From: Maricaulis sp048270265
GTDB taxonomy: Bacteria; Pseudomonadota; Alphaproteobacteria; Caulobacterales; Maricaulaceae
Direction: 5' to 3'
Assembly (NCBI RefSeq): GCF_048270265.1
Contig: NZ_JBLWTD010000006.1
Span: forward strand, 1 to 64,000
Length of the DNA: 64,000 nucleotides
The notes beneath the pieces were generated by a model. That model made no database searches and was not told where the DNA came from. It saw nothing but the letters and a program-made list of their open reading frames with translations. A program made the translations under genes and the position numbers. Within the stretch, counting starts at the first letter, position 1; each line of letters begins with the position of its first letter. Below are positions 34,100 through 42,868 of this stretch, piece after piece.

Positions 34100-35397
34100 C
34101 AGGCGTTCGGGCTCCGCTCGGCGAGGGCTTCGGCATAGAGCCGCGAGGCCGCCATGGCATGGCGCGACCAGTTGAATTCCTTTTGTGCCCGTTCACTGGC
34201 CCGGGCGCCGAGGCGGCGGGCCTCCTCGGGATTGTCGAGCAGGCGGGCAAGGTCCTGGGCCAGGCTGGCCGCATCGCCGGCGATCGAGACCAGTCCGGCA
34301 TCGCCGACGACTTCCGGCAGGGCGCCGCCATTGCTGGCCGCGACGGCTGCACCGCAGGCCATCGCCTCGGCGGCGGGAAAGCCGAAGCCCTCGAAGCGCG
34401 CCGGGCAGGCGACGATATGGGCGCGGCGATAGAGCTGGGCGATGGCGTCGCGCGTCAGGTTGGAACTGGTCGTGACACGGCTGCTGAGGCCGTGAGCGGC
34501 GAGGGCCTGTTTGGCAGGGCCGTCGCGCAGTGTGCCGATAATGTGCAGGCGGGCCAGTGGCCGCGCCGCGGCGACCCGGGCGAGGGCATCGATCAACACA
34601 TCCAGCCCCTTGATCGGCGCATCGGCGCTGGCGGTGGTAACGATCAGGCCAGGCTCCGGCTCCACCGTCGGGTCGGGGCGGAAGATCTCGTGATCGATAC
34701 CATTGAAGGCGACGCGGACATGGGCCGGGTCGACGCCATAACGGGCTGCATGGCTGTCGCTGGCGGCCTGGGATACAGCGAGCAGGCGCGGCAGTTTGCG
34801 CGCCGTACGCGCCTGCATGCCGATGAAACGGTACCAGCGCCGCGTCAGCGCCAGTTCCCACCACTTGCCGCCGGCGGCGAGGGCGTAATCGCGGTCAATC
34901 GCGATCGGATGGTGGATGGTGGTGATGACGGGCAGGCGGCGGTCAATGCGCAGGAAGGGCGTCGCCAGGGTCTGGTTGTCGTGCACGACATCAAAGCGGT
35001 CGCCCTCGCGAGCCAGGAAGTTTTCAAGGCGGCGGGCAAAGGCATAGAGTTCGCCAAAGGCGCCGCTATTGTGCGCGAGCCATTCGGACATGTCGGCCCA
35101 GGAGCGCAGGTGCCGCGGTCGCAGGGCGAGGAAGGCATTCTCTTCGGCGAACAGGTCGAGTGAGGGCAGCTTGATCAGCTCGATGCCCTCATCGAGTTCC
35201 GGGTAGGGCGGACCCGATGCGACCGAAACGGTGTGACCGAGATTGCGCAGGCTGCGCGTCAGCTCACGGATATACACGCCCTGGCCGCCGACATGCGGGT
35301 TGGAGCGATAGCCGGTGACCAGCACCCTCAAGGGACGGATTTGTGCCGTATCAACACTGTCCTCCGCACCGTGCAATACCGCGGCGTCCGCATCCAT
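34099..35397 (-). CDS. GT4-family glycosyltransferase
   Basis: 432 residues, GT-B fold. The N-terminal GGQGVYIRELTRSLRNLGH loop and the C-terminal nucleotide-sugar motif FEGFGFPAAEAMACG (with the E-x7-E pattern) identify a GT4 retaining transferase. Probably cytoplasmic or membrane-associated, adding a sugar to a lipid or polysaccharide. First gene of the three-gene minus-strand operon. Confidence 0.9.
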   Translation of the reverse strand: MDADAAVLHGAEDSVDTAQIRPLRVLVTGYRSNPHVGGQGVYIRELTRSLRNLGHTVSVASGPPYPELDEGIELIKLPSLDLFAEENAFLALRPRHLRSWADMSEWLAHNSGAFGELYAFARRLENFLAREGDRFDVVHDNQTLATPFLRIDRRLPVITTIHHPIAIDRDYALAAGGKWWELALTRRWYRFIGMQARTARKLPRLLAVSQAASDSHAARYGVDPAHVRVAFNGIDHEIFRPDPTVEPEPGLIVTTASADAPIKGLDVLIDALARVAAARPLARLHIIGTLRDGPAKQALAAHGLSSRVTTSSNLTRDAIAQLYRRAHIVACPARFEGFGFPAAEAMACGAAVAASNGGALPEVVGDAGLVSIAGDAASLAQDLARLLDNPEEARRLGARASERAQKEFNWSRHAMAASRLYAEALAERSPNA

Positions 35398-35425
35398 GAA
35401 TGGTTGTTCCCTGCTTCAATCTGGC

Positions 35426-35456
35426 GGCGAACCTATAGAAGTGAACACTGTTCGCC
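35426..35456. promoter_or_regulatory. 7-bp inverted repeat in divergent GT/MFS intergenic region
   Basis: GGCGAAC (35426-35432) and GTTCGCC (35450-35456) are exact inverted copies with a 17-base spacer. The position between divergent genes suggests an operator. The spacing does not fit the LexA direct repeat. Confidence 0.4.
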
Positions 35457-35521
35457 AAGCGCATCATGCCTATGCAGGAACAGTGGCACGGGTTATGGGC
35501 AACGGGCATCAGAGGATTGAA

Positions 35522-36694
35522 ATGTTCAGAACGCCCGGATTTCGTTTTGCCACCTATTACGGGGCTTTCTACCTCACCCTGGGGGCCTTCCTGCCTTACT
35601 TCCCCAAATGGCTGGAAGGGCGGGATCTGAGTGCGGAATGGATTGGCTGGATCGTCGCGGCCGGGCTGGCCGGACGGACGCTGGTTTCGCCACTAGGCGC
35701 GCGCTGGGCCGACAATGCGCGGCGCAATCGCGATCCGATCCTGTTGTTTGCCCTCGCGGCGACCCTCGTCTTTGCCCTGCATTTTCCCGTGTCCTCGCCC
35801 TGGATATTGCTGGTGCTGTCCTTCCTGTCCGGCGCGGTGCTGTTCGGGCAGATCCCGGTCATCGATGCCTTCGCCCTGCGCCAGGCACGCGATGGACTGT
35901 TCGTATTCGGGCCGGTGCGGGCGATCGGTTCGGTGATGTTCATCATCAGCAATTTCGCCGTCGGAGCCCTGATCGACTGGCGTGGCAGCGAGACCATCCT
36001 GCTCTGCATCATCGGCGGCTCGATCGCGATCTCTGTTGCGGCGGCACGATTGCCGGCGGGCGAGCGTGCGCCGCATCCACCTGCCCAGGAGGCCGACATC
36101 ACGGCGCTGCGCCGGCTGCTGGCGGGACCGTTCGGCCTGGCGCTGGCGGCCTCGGCCCTGATCCAGGGCGGCCATGGCTTCTACTACGCTTTCTCGGCTG
36201 TCGCCTGGTCGGCCCAGGGCTATGCCGACCTGACCATCGGGGCCCTGTGGGCCAGCGGTGTCGCGGTCGAGATCGTGTTTCTGTGGGTGTCGGGGCGCGG
36301 CTGGCTCGGACGGCTCAGCCCGGCGGCATTGCTGATCATCGGCGGAGCCGGTTCGATCGTGCGCTGGGGGCTGACGGCGCTGGCGCCGCCGCTCTGGGCG
36401 CTGTTCGCCCTGCAATGCCTGCACGCCCTGAGCTTCGCGGCCACCTATCTCGGCTTCCTGCGCTATGCCGCACATTCGGTGCCCGACCGGTTTGCCGCGA
36501 CTGGTCAGGCGATCAATTCGGCCCTGGCTGGCGGTGTCGTGATGGCGATTGCCTCGGCAGTGTCGGGATATTTCTTTGCGCGGCTTGGAACTACAGGTTT
36601 TGCGATCATGATTCTGCCCGCCGCAGCTGGCCTGGCCGCGGCTTTGCTGTTGAGCCGCAATTCGGCACTCCCTCGCGCGGGCAAAATCGACTAG
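35522..36694 (+). CDS. MFS transporter (HcaT/MFS_1-like)
   Basis: 390 residues, 12 helices, from ATG 35522 after AGAGGA; the open frame back to 35315 is not coding. YYGAFYLTLGAFLPYFPKWLEGR at the start and RFAATGQAINSALAGGVVMA near the end resemble the phenylpropionate permease group. Substrate unknown. It is divergent from the glycosyltransferase operon and 10 bases upstream of the Mla-type operon. Confidence 0.88.
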   Translation: MFRTPGFRFATYYGAFYLTLGAFLPYFPKWLEGRDLSAEWIGWIVAAGLAGRTLVSPLGARWADNARRNRDPILLFALAATLVFALHFPVSSPWILLVLSFLSGAVLFGQIPVIDAFALRQARDGLFVFGPVRAIGSVMFIISNFAVGALIDWRGSETILLCIIGGSIAISVAAARLPAGERAPHPPAQEADITALRRLLAGPFGLALAASALIQGGHGFYYAFSAVAWSAQGYADLTIGALWASGVAVEIVFLWVSGRGWLGRLSPAALLIIGGAGSIVRWGLTALAPPLWALFALQCLHALSFAATYLGFLRYAAHSVPDRFAATGQAINSALAGGVVMAIASAVSGYFFARLGTTGFAIMILPAAAGLAAALLLSRNSALPRAGKID

Positions 36695-36704
36695 GCTCCC
36701 GGTT

Positions 36705-37859
36705 ATGAGGGGTAATCCAGCGATAGCCGCGAATGGTGCGACCGTGGTTTTGCGCGAAGATGCGGGCAAAACCATTATCGAGGCCCATGGCGACTGGACG
36801 ATCGATACGATCGGCCGCGTCGATGCGCCCATTCGCCAGGTTGAAGCCAGCGTCGAGCCTGACAAGATCGTCATCGACCTGTCCCACCTTGGACGCCTCG
36901 ACACGTCAGGCGCCTATATGCTGGGCCGCGCCACGCGCCGCTGCGGCATCCCCGACGGGGATTTCCACTATATCGGCGAACATCCGACAGCGCGGCGGCT
37001 GATCGAGGAAATCCGGCAACGCACCCAGGTCTGCCCGCCCGAGACGCCGCCGGGCTTCGGCTTTGGCAATGCGCTGGGCCGGATCGGGGCAGGGCTTGAA
37101 GCGGCCCTGTCCGAGACGGTCGAGACCATCGGCTTCTTCGGCCAGACGATCACGACCGGCCTGCGTACACTGGTTCGTCCGTCGAGCTTCCGTCTGACCT
37201 CGGCGATCTGGGCCATGGAAGAGGTTGGCGTCAATGCGATGCCGATCGTGGCAGTCCTGTCCTTCTTCATCGGTTCCGTTGTCGCCTATATGGGCGCCAA
37301 CCTGCTGGCCGATTTCGGCTTTGCCATTTTCAGCGTCGAACTGATCGGCATCTCGGTGTTGCGCGAATTTGCCGTGCTGATCACCGCGATCCTGCTGGCG
37401 GGCCGGTCCGACTCGGCCTTCACGGCCTCGATCGGGGCCATGAAAATGCAGCAGGAGATCGACGCCATGCGGGTGCTCGGTCTCGATCCGTTCGAGGTGC
37501 TGGTCCTGCCGCGCGTGGTCGCTTGCGTGCTGATGGCACCGCTGCTGACCTTCGCGGCCATGATTACCGGCATTTTCGGCGGCATGCTGGTGGCGTGGAG
37601 CGCCCAGGATATCTCGCCGGCCGTCTTCATTGCGCGGATCCATTCCGAGCTGGACTGGAGCCATTTCTGGGTCGGGATGTCGAAGGCGCCTGTCTTCGGG
37701 TTGGTGGTGGCGATCATCGGCTGCCGTCAGGGCATGAAGGTCGCTGGCGATGTTGAATCCCTCGGCCGCCGCGTTACCGCCTCGGTGGTGCAGTCGATCT
37801 TCATCGTCATCGTGATCGAGGCGCTGTTCGCGATGATGTATCTGGAGCTGGGCATATGA
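36705..37859 (+). CDS. mlaE: MlaE-type lipid ABC permease with N-terminal STAS domain
   Basis: 384 residues. A STAS-like domain (about 10-105, DLSHLGRLDTSGAYML) is fused to the MlaE permease (about 150-384; SVELIGISVLREFAVLITAILLAGR, SIGAMKMQQEIDAMRVLGLDPFEVLVLPR). In enteric bacteria the STAS part is the separate protein MlaB, so this is the fused form. It moves phospholipids between the membranes. ATGA overlap with the ATPase gene. Confidence 0.92.
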   Translation: MRGNPAIAANGATVVLREDAGKTIIEAHGDWTIDTIGRVDAPIRQVEASVEPDKIVIDLSHLGRLDTSGAYMLGRATRRCGIPDGDFHYIGEHPTARRLIEEIRQRTQVCPPETPPGFGFGNALGRIGAGLEAALSETVETIGFFGQTITTGLRTLVRPSSFRLTSAIWAMEEVGVNAMPIVAVLSFFIGSVVAYMGANLLADFGFAIFSVELIGISVLREFAVLITAILLAGRSDSAFTASIGAMKMQQEIDAMRVLGLDPFEVLVLPRVVACVLMAPLLTFAAMITGIFGGMLVAWSAQDISPAVFIARIHSELDWSHFWVGMSKAPVFGLVVAIIGCRQGMKVAGDVESLGRRVTASVVQSIFIVIVIEALFAMMYLELGI

Positions 37860-38629
37860 GTGAAGATGTCCTCATCTCCATTCGGGGTCTGTGCACCGGT
37901 TTTGGCCGTCATGTCGTGCACGATCATCTCGATCTCGACATCCGCCGCGGTGAGATTCTCGGCCTGGTTGGCGGTTCCGGCACGGGCAAGACCGTGCTGA
38001 TGAACGCCATCCTCGGCCTGCAGAAATATACTGACGGCGATATCCTGTTCAAAGGCCGGGCCTTTTCCGAGATGAAGGAGTCCGAGCGCCGCGAGATCGA
38101 GAGCCGCTGGGGCGTCCTGTTCCAGAACGGCGCCCTGTTCACCTCGCTCACCGTGCTCGAAAATGTCATGGCGCCGCTACGAGAGCATGTCGACATGTCG
38201 ATTCCGCTGATGGAGGAGATTGCCGGGATGAAGCTCGGCCTGGCCGGGCTCGATTCCTCGACCTTCGACCGCTTTCCCTCCGAACTGTCCGGGGGCATGC
38301 GCAAACGGGTCGCCCTGGCGCGGGCGCTGGCGTTGGACCCGGATATCCTGTTTCTCGACGAACCGACGGCCGGGCTTGACCCGATCGGCGCGGCGGCCTT
38401 CGACGGCCTCATCCTGGAATTGTCGCGCGCCCTCGATTTGACCGTATTGATGATCACTCACGACCTCGACAGCCTCTATGCCATCTGTGACCGAATTGCC
38501 GTACTCGCGGACAAACGTGTCGCGGCGGTTGCGCCACTGGAGGCCTTGATGCGAAACCCACATCCGTGGATCCAGGAATATTTCCACGGACCGCGCGGTC
38601 GCACTGCGACCGTCGGCAAGGAGAGCTAG
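37856..38629 (+). CDS. mlaF: MlaF-type ABC ATPase
   Basis: 257 residues. Walker A GGSGTGKT (39-46), signature LSGGMRKRVALARAL and Walker B LFLDEPTAGLD are intact. It powers the MlaE permease. Coupled to mlaE through ATGA. Confidence 0.94.
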   Translation: MSEDVLISIRGLCTGFGRHVVHDHLDLDIRRGEILGLVGGSGTGKTVLMNAILGLQKYTDGDILFKGRAFSEMKESERREIESRWGVLFQNGALFTSLTVLENVMAPLREHVDMSIPLMEEIAGMKLGLAGLDSSTFDRFPSELSGGMRKRVALARALALDPDILFLDEPTAGLDPIGAAAFDGLILELSRALDLTVLMITHDLDSLYAICDRIAVLADKRVAAVAPLEALMRNPHPWIQEYFHGPRGRTATVGKES

Positions 38630-38632
38630 ACG

Positions 38633-39583
38633 ATGGAAACCAAGGCACATCACGTTCTGGTCGGCCTGTTCGCGCTGATCCTGATCGCGGGCGGCGGCAT
38701 TTTCGCGGTCTGGCTCGGCAAGGTCTCCTTCGACGAGGACTACGCCTTTTACGATGTCGTCTTCGAAGGTCCGGTGCGCGGCTTGCGCGAATCCGCCGAA
38801 GTCCGCTTCAATGGTATCCAGGTCGGTGAGGTGACCTCGCTCGGGCTGGACGGCCAGAGCCGGGTGATTGCGCGCGTTCGCGTGCTGGCCCAGACGCCGG
38901 TCCGCGTCGACTCCTATGCCCAACTTGAGCCGCAGGGCCTGACAGGGCTGTCCTATATCCTGATTTCCGGCGGGGCTCCCGATGCCCAGCGCCTGCTCAG
39001 TCCGGCCAGCCGGCAGCCGCCGCGCATCTTCGCGCGCCGGGCGCAGCTTGAAGGTCTGGTTGAGGGGTCCGAAGACGTGCTCGACGCCGCGCAGCTGACC
39101 CTGATCCGGCTCTCGGAATTGCTCAGCGACCAGAATGTCGAGGAATTCTCGGCGACCCTGGTCAATTTGCGTGAGATCACGGACCGGGTGAATGCCGAGC
39201 AATCGCTGGTCGAGGATATGCGCTCGGCGATTGGCCGGATCGACACGGCGGCGTCCGACATTTCCTCGGCTGCGGTCTCCCTGCAGGAGTTCGGGGTTAC
39301 CGCCGAGGCCTTCCTGACCAACGAGATGGCCACGGCCGTCAATGAAACCACCGCCGCCGCGATTGCGGTCAACCAGGCGGCGACCGACACGACCGGTCTT
39401 ATCCAGGCAATCCAGCCTTCGCTGGAATCCTTTGCCCAGGACGGTCTGGAAGATCTGACGCAGGCTGCGGGTGATCTGAACCGGCTGGTCGACTCGCTCG
39501 AACGCAGCGCGTCTGAATTTGAAAACAATCCCGGCGCCTTTGTCGCCGGTTCGCCCCGTCAAACGGTAGAGGTGCCGCAATGA
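38633..39583 (+). CDS. mlaD: MlaD-type MCE-domain periplasmic protein
   Basis: 316 residues. One N-terminal anchor (LVGLFALILIAGGGIFAVWL) followed by an MCE domain (VRGLRESAEVRFNGIQVGEV, about 40-120) and a long helical C-terminal half. It binds lipid and bridges the inner-membrane transporter to the periplasm. The helical tail is longer than in enteric MlaD. Confidence 0.9.
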   Translation: METKAHHVLVGLFALILIAGGGIFAVWLGKVSFDEDYAFYDVVFEGPVRGLRESAEVRFNGIQVGEVTSLGLDGQSRVIARVRVLAQTPVRVDSYAQLEPQGLTGLSYILISGGAPDAQRLLSPASRQPPRIFARRAQLEGLVEGSEDVLDAAQLTLIRLSELLSDQNVEEFSATLVNLREITDRVNAEQSLVEDMRSAIGRIDTAASDISSAAVSLQEFGVTAEAFLTNEMATAVNETTAAAIAVNQAATDTTGLIQAIQPSLESFAQDGLEDLTQAAGDLNRLVDSLERSASEFENNPGAFVAGSPRQTVEVPQ

Positions 39584-40200
39584 GACACGTCGTTTCGATC
39601 AAGATGGCGCTGGTGGCGCTGAGCGCATTGTCGGTTTCGGCCTGTGTCTCCCTGCTGCCGGAAACAACGCCCTCGGCGGTCTATCGTCTGTCTTCACCTG
39701 AAGCGCGCGCCTGGACCGGTGAGTGCTGGACCGTTGTCGAGGTTGTACCGCCCCTCGCGCCACGCGGTCTGGCCGGTGACGAAATCGCGCTGCAGATGGC
39801 CGATGGTCATATTGCCTATATGGCAGCGGCGCGCTGGATCTCTCCCGCTCCGCGCGTGATGCAGAACCTGATCGTCGACACTTTCAACGCCACCGATTCC
39901 CGCCTGGCGCCGGCATTGCCGGAAGATGGTGTGCGCGCCGATTATGAATTGCGCCTCAGCCTTGATGAGTTCGAAGCCGTCTACGATCAGGGTGACAACC
40001 GGGCCCCGCTGGTGCGCGTACGCCTGTCGACACGGCTGGTGGCCGCGCGCGGCCGGCGCTTTGTCGGCTCAACGGTTCTGGTTGGCGAAGTCCGGGCATC
40101 AAGCAATCGCATCGGTGCGATTGTCGCGGCCTTCGACCAGGCCTCGATCCAGGTGAGCCGCGAGCTGGCCGACTGGACCGCAGCGCAGACCGCGCCCTGA
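39580..40200 (+). CDS. ABC-type transport auxiliary lipoprotein (PqiC/DUF330-like)
   Basis: 206 residues, ATGA overlap with mlaD. Signal peptide ends in the lipobox SVSAC, so the mature protein is membrane-anchored. The body fits the ABC-transporter auxiliary lipoprotein group that accompanies MCE systems (YRLSSPEA start, ADYELRLSLDEF, ASSNRIGAIVAAFDQA). It probably forms the outer-membrane end of the transporter. Confidence 0.85.
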   Translation: MRHVVSIKMALVALSALSVSACVSLLPETTPSAVYRLSSPEARAWTGECWTVVEVVPPLAPRGLAGDEIALQMADGHIAYMAAARWISPAPRVMQNLIVDTFNATDSRLAPALPEDGVRADYELRLSLDEFEAVYDQGDNRAPLVRVRLSTRLVAARGRRFVGSTVLVGEVRASSNRIGAIVAAFDQASIQVSRELADWTAAQTAP

Positions 40201-40228
40201 TCCGGCTTGCTTCAGAAGCAGCCCCGGA
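40201..40228. terminator. Imperfect hairpin between convergent operons
   Basis: TCCGG and CCGGA (40201-40205, 40224-40228) enclose TGCTT-CAG-AAGCA (40208-40220). It starts at the lipoprotein stop, in the gap between convergent genes. There is no T-tract on the plus strand, so assignment is tentative. Confidence 0.4.
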
Positions 40229-40246
40229 CGGGTGCCGAAGCTGAAC

Positions 40247-42283
40247 TCAGCTTTCGTCCTTGTCACGCTTGCCGGGACGCCGGGATTTGGGTGTCTCTTC
40301 CGTTGAGGCGCTGTCGGCGTCTTCCGGCGGCATGCTCGAGAGCAAATCCTTCCAGCGCCAGCCCGGCTCGCTTGCCTGACGGCCACCGCGTTCGGGGAAG
40401 CCGACACTGTTCTCGACAGCGCGTGGCGCCGCGCGGCGGGGTTGGCTGCCGGTGAGCGGGGTGTTCATTTCCTCGCTGATTTCCGGCGCCTCGGCCTGTG
40501 CGGCATCGTCTTCAACGGGCTTGCGCTTTCGGCCGGCCAGCGGGTCGGGCAGCTCATTGCTGCCTAGGTCCGGCACACGCCGCCCACCAGCGACGGAACC
40601 CATGCGCAACATGAAGTCGCTGAGCAATTCGTAATTCTGGCGGATGCGCGCCTGGAAGGCGGCATCGATTTCCTGGGATTCTTCGGCTGCGACCATGGCG
40701 GCGGCATTGAGCCCTTCCAGACCGCGCCGCAGGGCGTCAGCGGCTTCCTGGGCGCGTTCGCGTGCCATCACCGGCAGTTCGGCCAGACGGTCGGTCATGC
40801 TGTCGATATGACGCTCGACATTCTGGGTCTCGACCCGGGCCGATGCCAGCACGGCCTCGAGCCGGCGTTTCACCGCCTCGGCCGCCTCGTCGGCAACCTG
40901 CGATGCGCGCGCGGTCAGCTTGTCGGCCTCGGCGAGGCGTTGCTGGAAGGCGTCATCAGAGCGCTGTGCCGCATTGAAGGCGATCTCGTTGGAATGCTCG
41001 ACCTTCTGCGTCACCGCATCGGCCTGCGCCTCGATTGCCTCGATCGCAGCCTCAGAGATCGATTTGGCTTCCTGGGCAGCGGCGACCAGCCGGGCCAGTG
41101 CGGCCTCGTGCTCGCGTGCGGCGTATTCGGATTCCGATCGCACGCGGCCGGCCAGGCTGTGGGCCCGTTCAAGGGCTTCATCGACCGATTTCTTGAAGGC
41201 CGCGGCGCCATTGGTTGAGGCCGAGGTGAGGGCATCGGCTCCGTCGCGTGCCGTCGTTGCCATGACTTCAAGCTCGGCACGATGGAAGTCGAGCGCAGCG
41301 GCGATCTTCTCCTGCTCCTTGCGCAGGGCCTCGCCGGCTTCGCTGAGCCGGCTGCGATGCTTGACATAGGCGGCATCGAGATCATCCGAGCGGCCCTTGA
41401 GGGTGTCGGACAATTCATGGAGATGCGCCGTGCGTTCGGACAGTTTGGTGGCGACGATATTGGAACGCTCGGTGACGGAATCGCCGGCGTCCTGCAGGCT
41501 TTCGACGCTGGCAAGAATGCGGCGGCCGCTATCGCTGGCCTGGTTGGAGGCAAGCTCGGCTGCAGCGGCGACCATCTTGGACTGGTCGGAGATCGCCGCG
41601 GCGATCAGCGCGGCCTTGTCGTCGAGGGATTCGGAAACCTCGCCGAGGCGCAGGCGTTCCTTGCGCAGCCCCTTGAGCAACTCCTCGGTGCGATCGCGGG
41701 CATCGGTGGCCGAGAGTTCAAGGGATTCCGCGTGATGGCTGATGACTTCTTCCATCGCGGCCAGACGGGCGAGGGCGCTTTCCAGCGCCGAATTGATGCG
41801 ATCCACCTCGCCGGTGACGGCCTGGGACAGGGTCTGGACCTCGTGGCGCGCGTAATGGGCCGGCTCGGACAGGCGGCGGATGGCGCGTTCGACGCGGCGG
41901 GTATTGTGGGCATTGCGCACGACTTCGCGCGCCATGAGACCGCTCATGATGAACAGCAGAGCCGGGGCGATGGCGAAGACGGCCAGGCCGGTCAATTGCC
42001 CGAAACCGTATTGTCCAAGGCGTTCCAGCGACTGTACGCCCAGCGCGCCCCAGATGAAGGCGGTAGCGCCACCGACCCAGAGCAGGGCAAAACTGTTGGC
42101 CAGCCAGATCAGCCATGCGCCACCGGGGTGTTCTCCCGCAAGTGCCGCCTCGCGAGGCTCGACGTCCGGCGATTCGGCGGCCGCGACCGGCGCGGCGCTC
42201 GCGGCGACAGCCTGTTCGGCCTGTTGCTCAGCCAATTCGAATTCGGCGAGATGGACTGATTTTTCTAGCGTTTTATCGGTCAT
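40247..42283 (-). CDS. Large coiled-coil membrane protein, TipN-like
   Basis: 678 residues from ATG 42283. Two membrane helices (about 57-82 and 95-118) are followed by a roughly 450-residue coiled-coil region rich in Ala/Glu/Arg and a charged disordered tail. This architecture and length resemble the TipN polarity factor of Caulobacter-type bacteria, which marks the new pole and helps position flagella and division. Sequence-level identity cannot be confirmed by eye; another coiled-coil polar protein is possible. Confidence 0.55.
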   Translation of the reverse strand: MTDKTLEKSVHLAEFELAEQQAEQAVAASAAPVAAAESPDVEPREAALAGEHPGGAWLIWLANSFALLWVGGATAFIWGALGVQSLERLGQYGFGQLTGLAVFAIAPALLFIMSGLMAREVVRNAHNTRRVERAIRRLSEPAHYARHEVQTLSQAVTGEVDRINSALESALARLAAMEEVISHHAESLELSATDARDRTEELLKGLRKERLRLGEVSESLDDKAALIAAAISDQSKMVAAAAELASNQASDSGRRILASVESLQDAGDSVTERSNIVATKLSERTAHLHELSDTLKGRSDDLDAAYVKHRSRLSEAGEALRKEQEKIAAALDFHRAELEVMATTARDGADALTSASTNGAAAFKKSVDEALERAHSLAGRVRSESEYAAREHEAALARLVAAAQEAKSISEAAIEAIEAQADAVTQKVEHSNEIAFNAAQRSDDAFQQRLAEADKLTARASQVADEAAEAVKRRLEAVLASARVETQNVERHIDSMTDRLAELPVMARERAQEAADALRRGLEGLNAAAMVAAEESQEIDAAFQARIRQNYELLSDFMLRMGSVAGGRRVPDLGSNELPDPLAGRKRKPVEDDAAQAEAPEISEEMNTPLTGSQPRRAAPRAVENSVGFPERGGRQASEPGWRWKDLLSSMPPEDADSASTEETPKSRRPGKRDKDES

Positions 42284-42455
42284 ATTGCGCTCTATCGGGC
42301 CGTGAAACGTGATCGCTCCCGGACGGGGTATGCGGACAGATGGGCTCAAGAGAGCCATTCTGGCAGATGATAGCCGCAGACGCGCGCAATCGACACAGAT
42401 AATCTATGCGAAATGGATGTTTGGCTGCGGTGAGCGGCCCCGGTGGGGCGGCGGG

Positions 42456-42719
42456 CTAGCCGTTATAGTGGTCCGATGGTGTGACAAAGACCGGCGTGGC
42501 GTCGCGGATCAGGAGCTCGGACCCGGCCAGACAATCACCGCTCGACACCTGCATGCCCAGGCTTTTGTCGGCCGCAGCGGCGGGTTGCCAGACGATGACC
42601 TGGCGCAGCTCGGTCGGTTCGGAGCTGAGGCAGGGTTGGGGCGGGGAATAGACGATGCCAAGGACCGACAGGGCCGCCACGGCGAACCACTCGATCAGGG
42701 AGACCAGTAACTGGATCAT
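42456..42719 (-). CDS. Small hypothetical protein with N-terminal hydrophobic helix
   Basis: 87 residues from ATG 42719 (a TTG at 42737 is possible). A hydrophobic N-terminal stretch (LLVSLIEWFAVAALSVLGIV) could be a signal peptide or anchor, and two cysteines follow (PCLSSE, GDCLAG). No family recognised, and coding status is moderate. Confidence 0.45.
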   Translation of the reverse strand: MIQLLVSLIEWFAVAALSVLGIVYSPPQPCLSSEPTELRQVIVWQPAAAADKSLGMQVSSGDCLAGSELLIRDATPVFVTPSDHYNG

Positions 42720-42868
42720 GACGTATTCGCACCCCAAGGCGTTTCCGCATGCGTGATTGAGTTATGAATATTATTGAGACTCGATACAATTCCCCAAACC
42801 GGGCAAGGTCGTGAAATCTTCGTAAGAATATGGCGGAAACCGGGCGAATTCGCCTCTGGGGAGCAAAA

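Noticed and set aside
35429..35453. LexA box in the GT/MFS intergenic region
   Set aside because: The GAAC copies are 10 bases apart and GAAC-N3-GTTC is inverted; neither fits GTTC-N7-GTTC.
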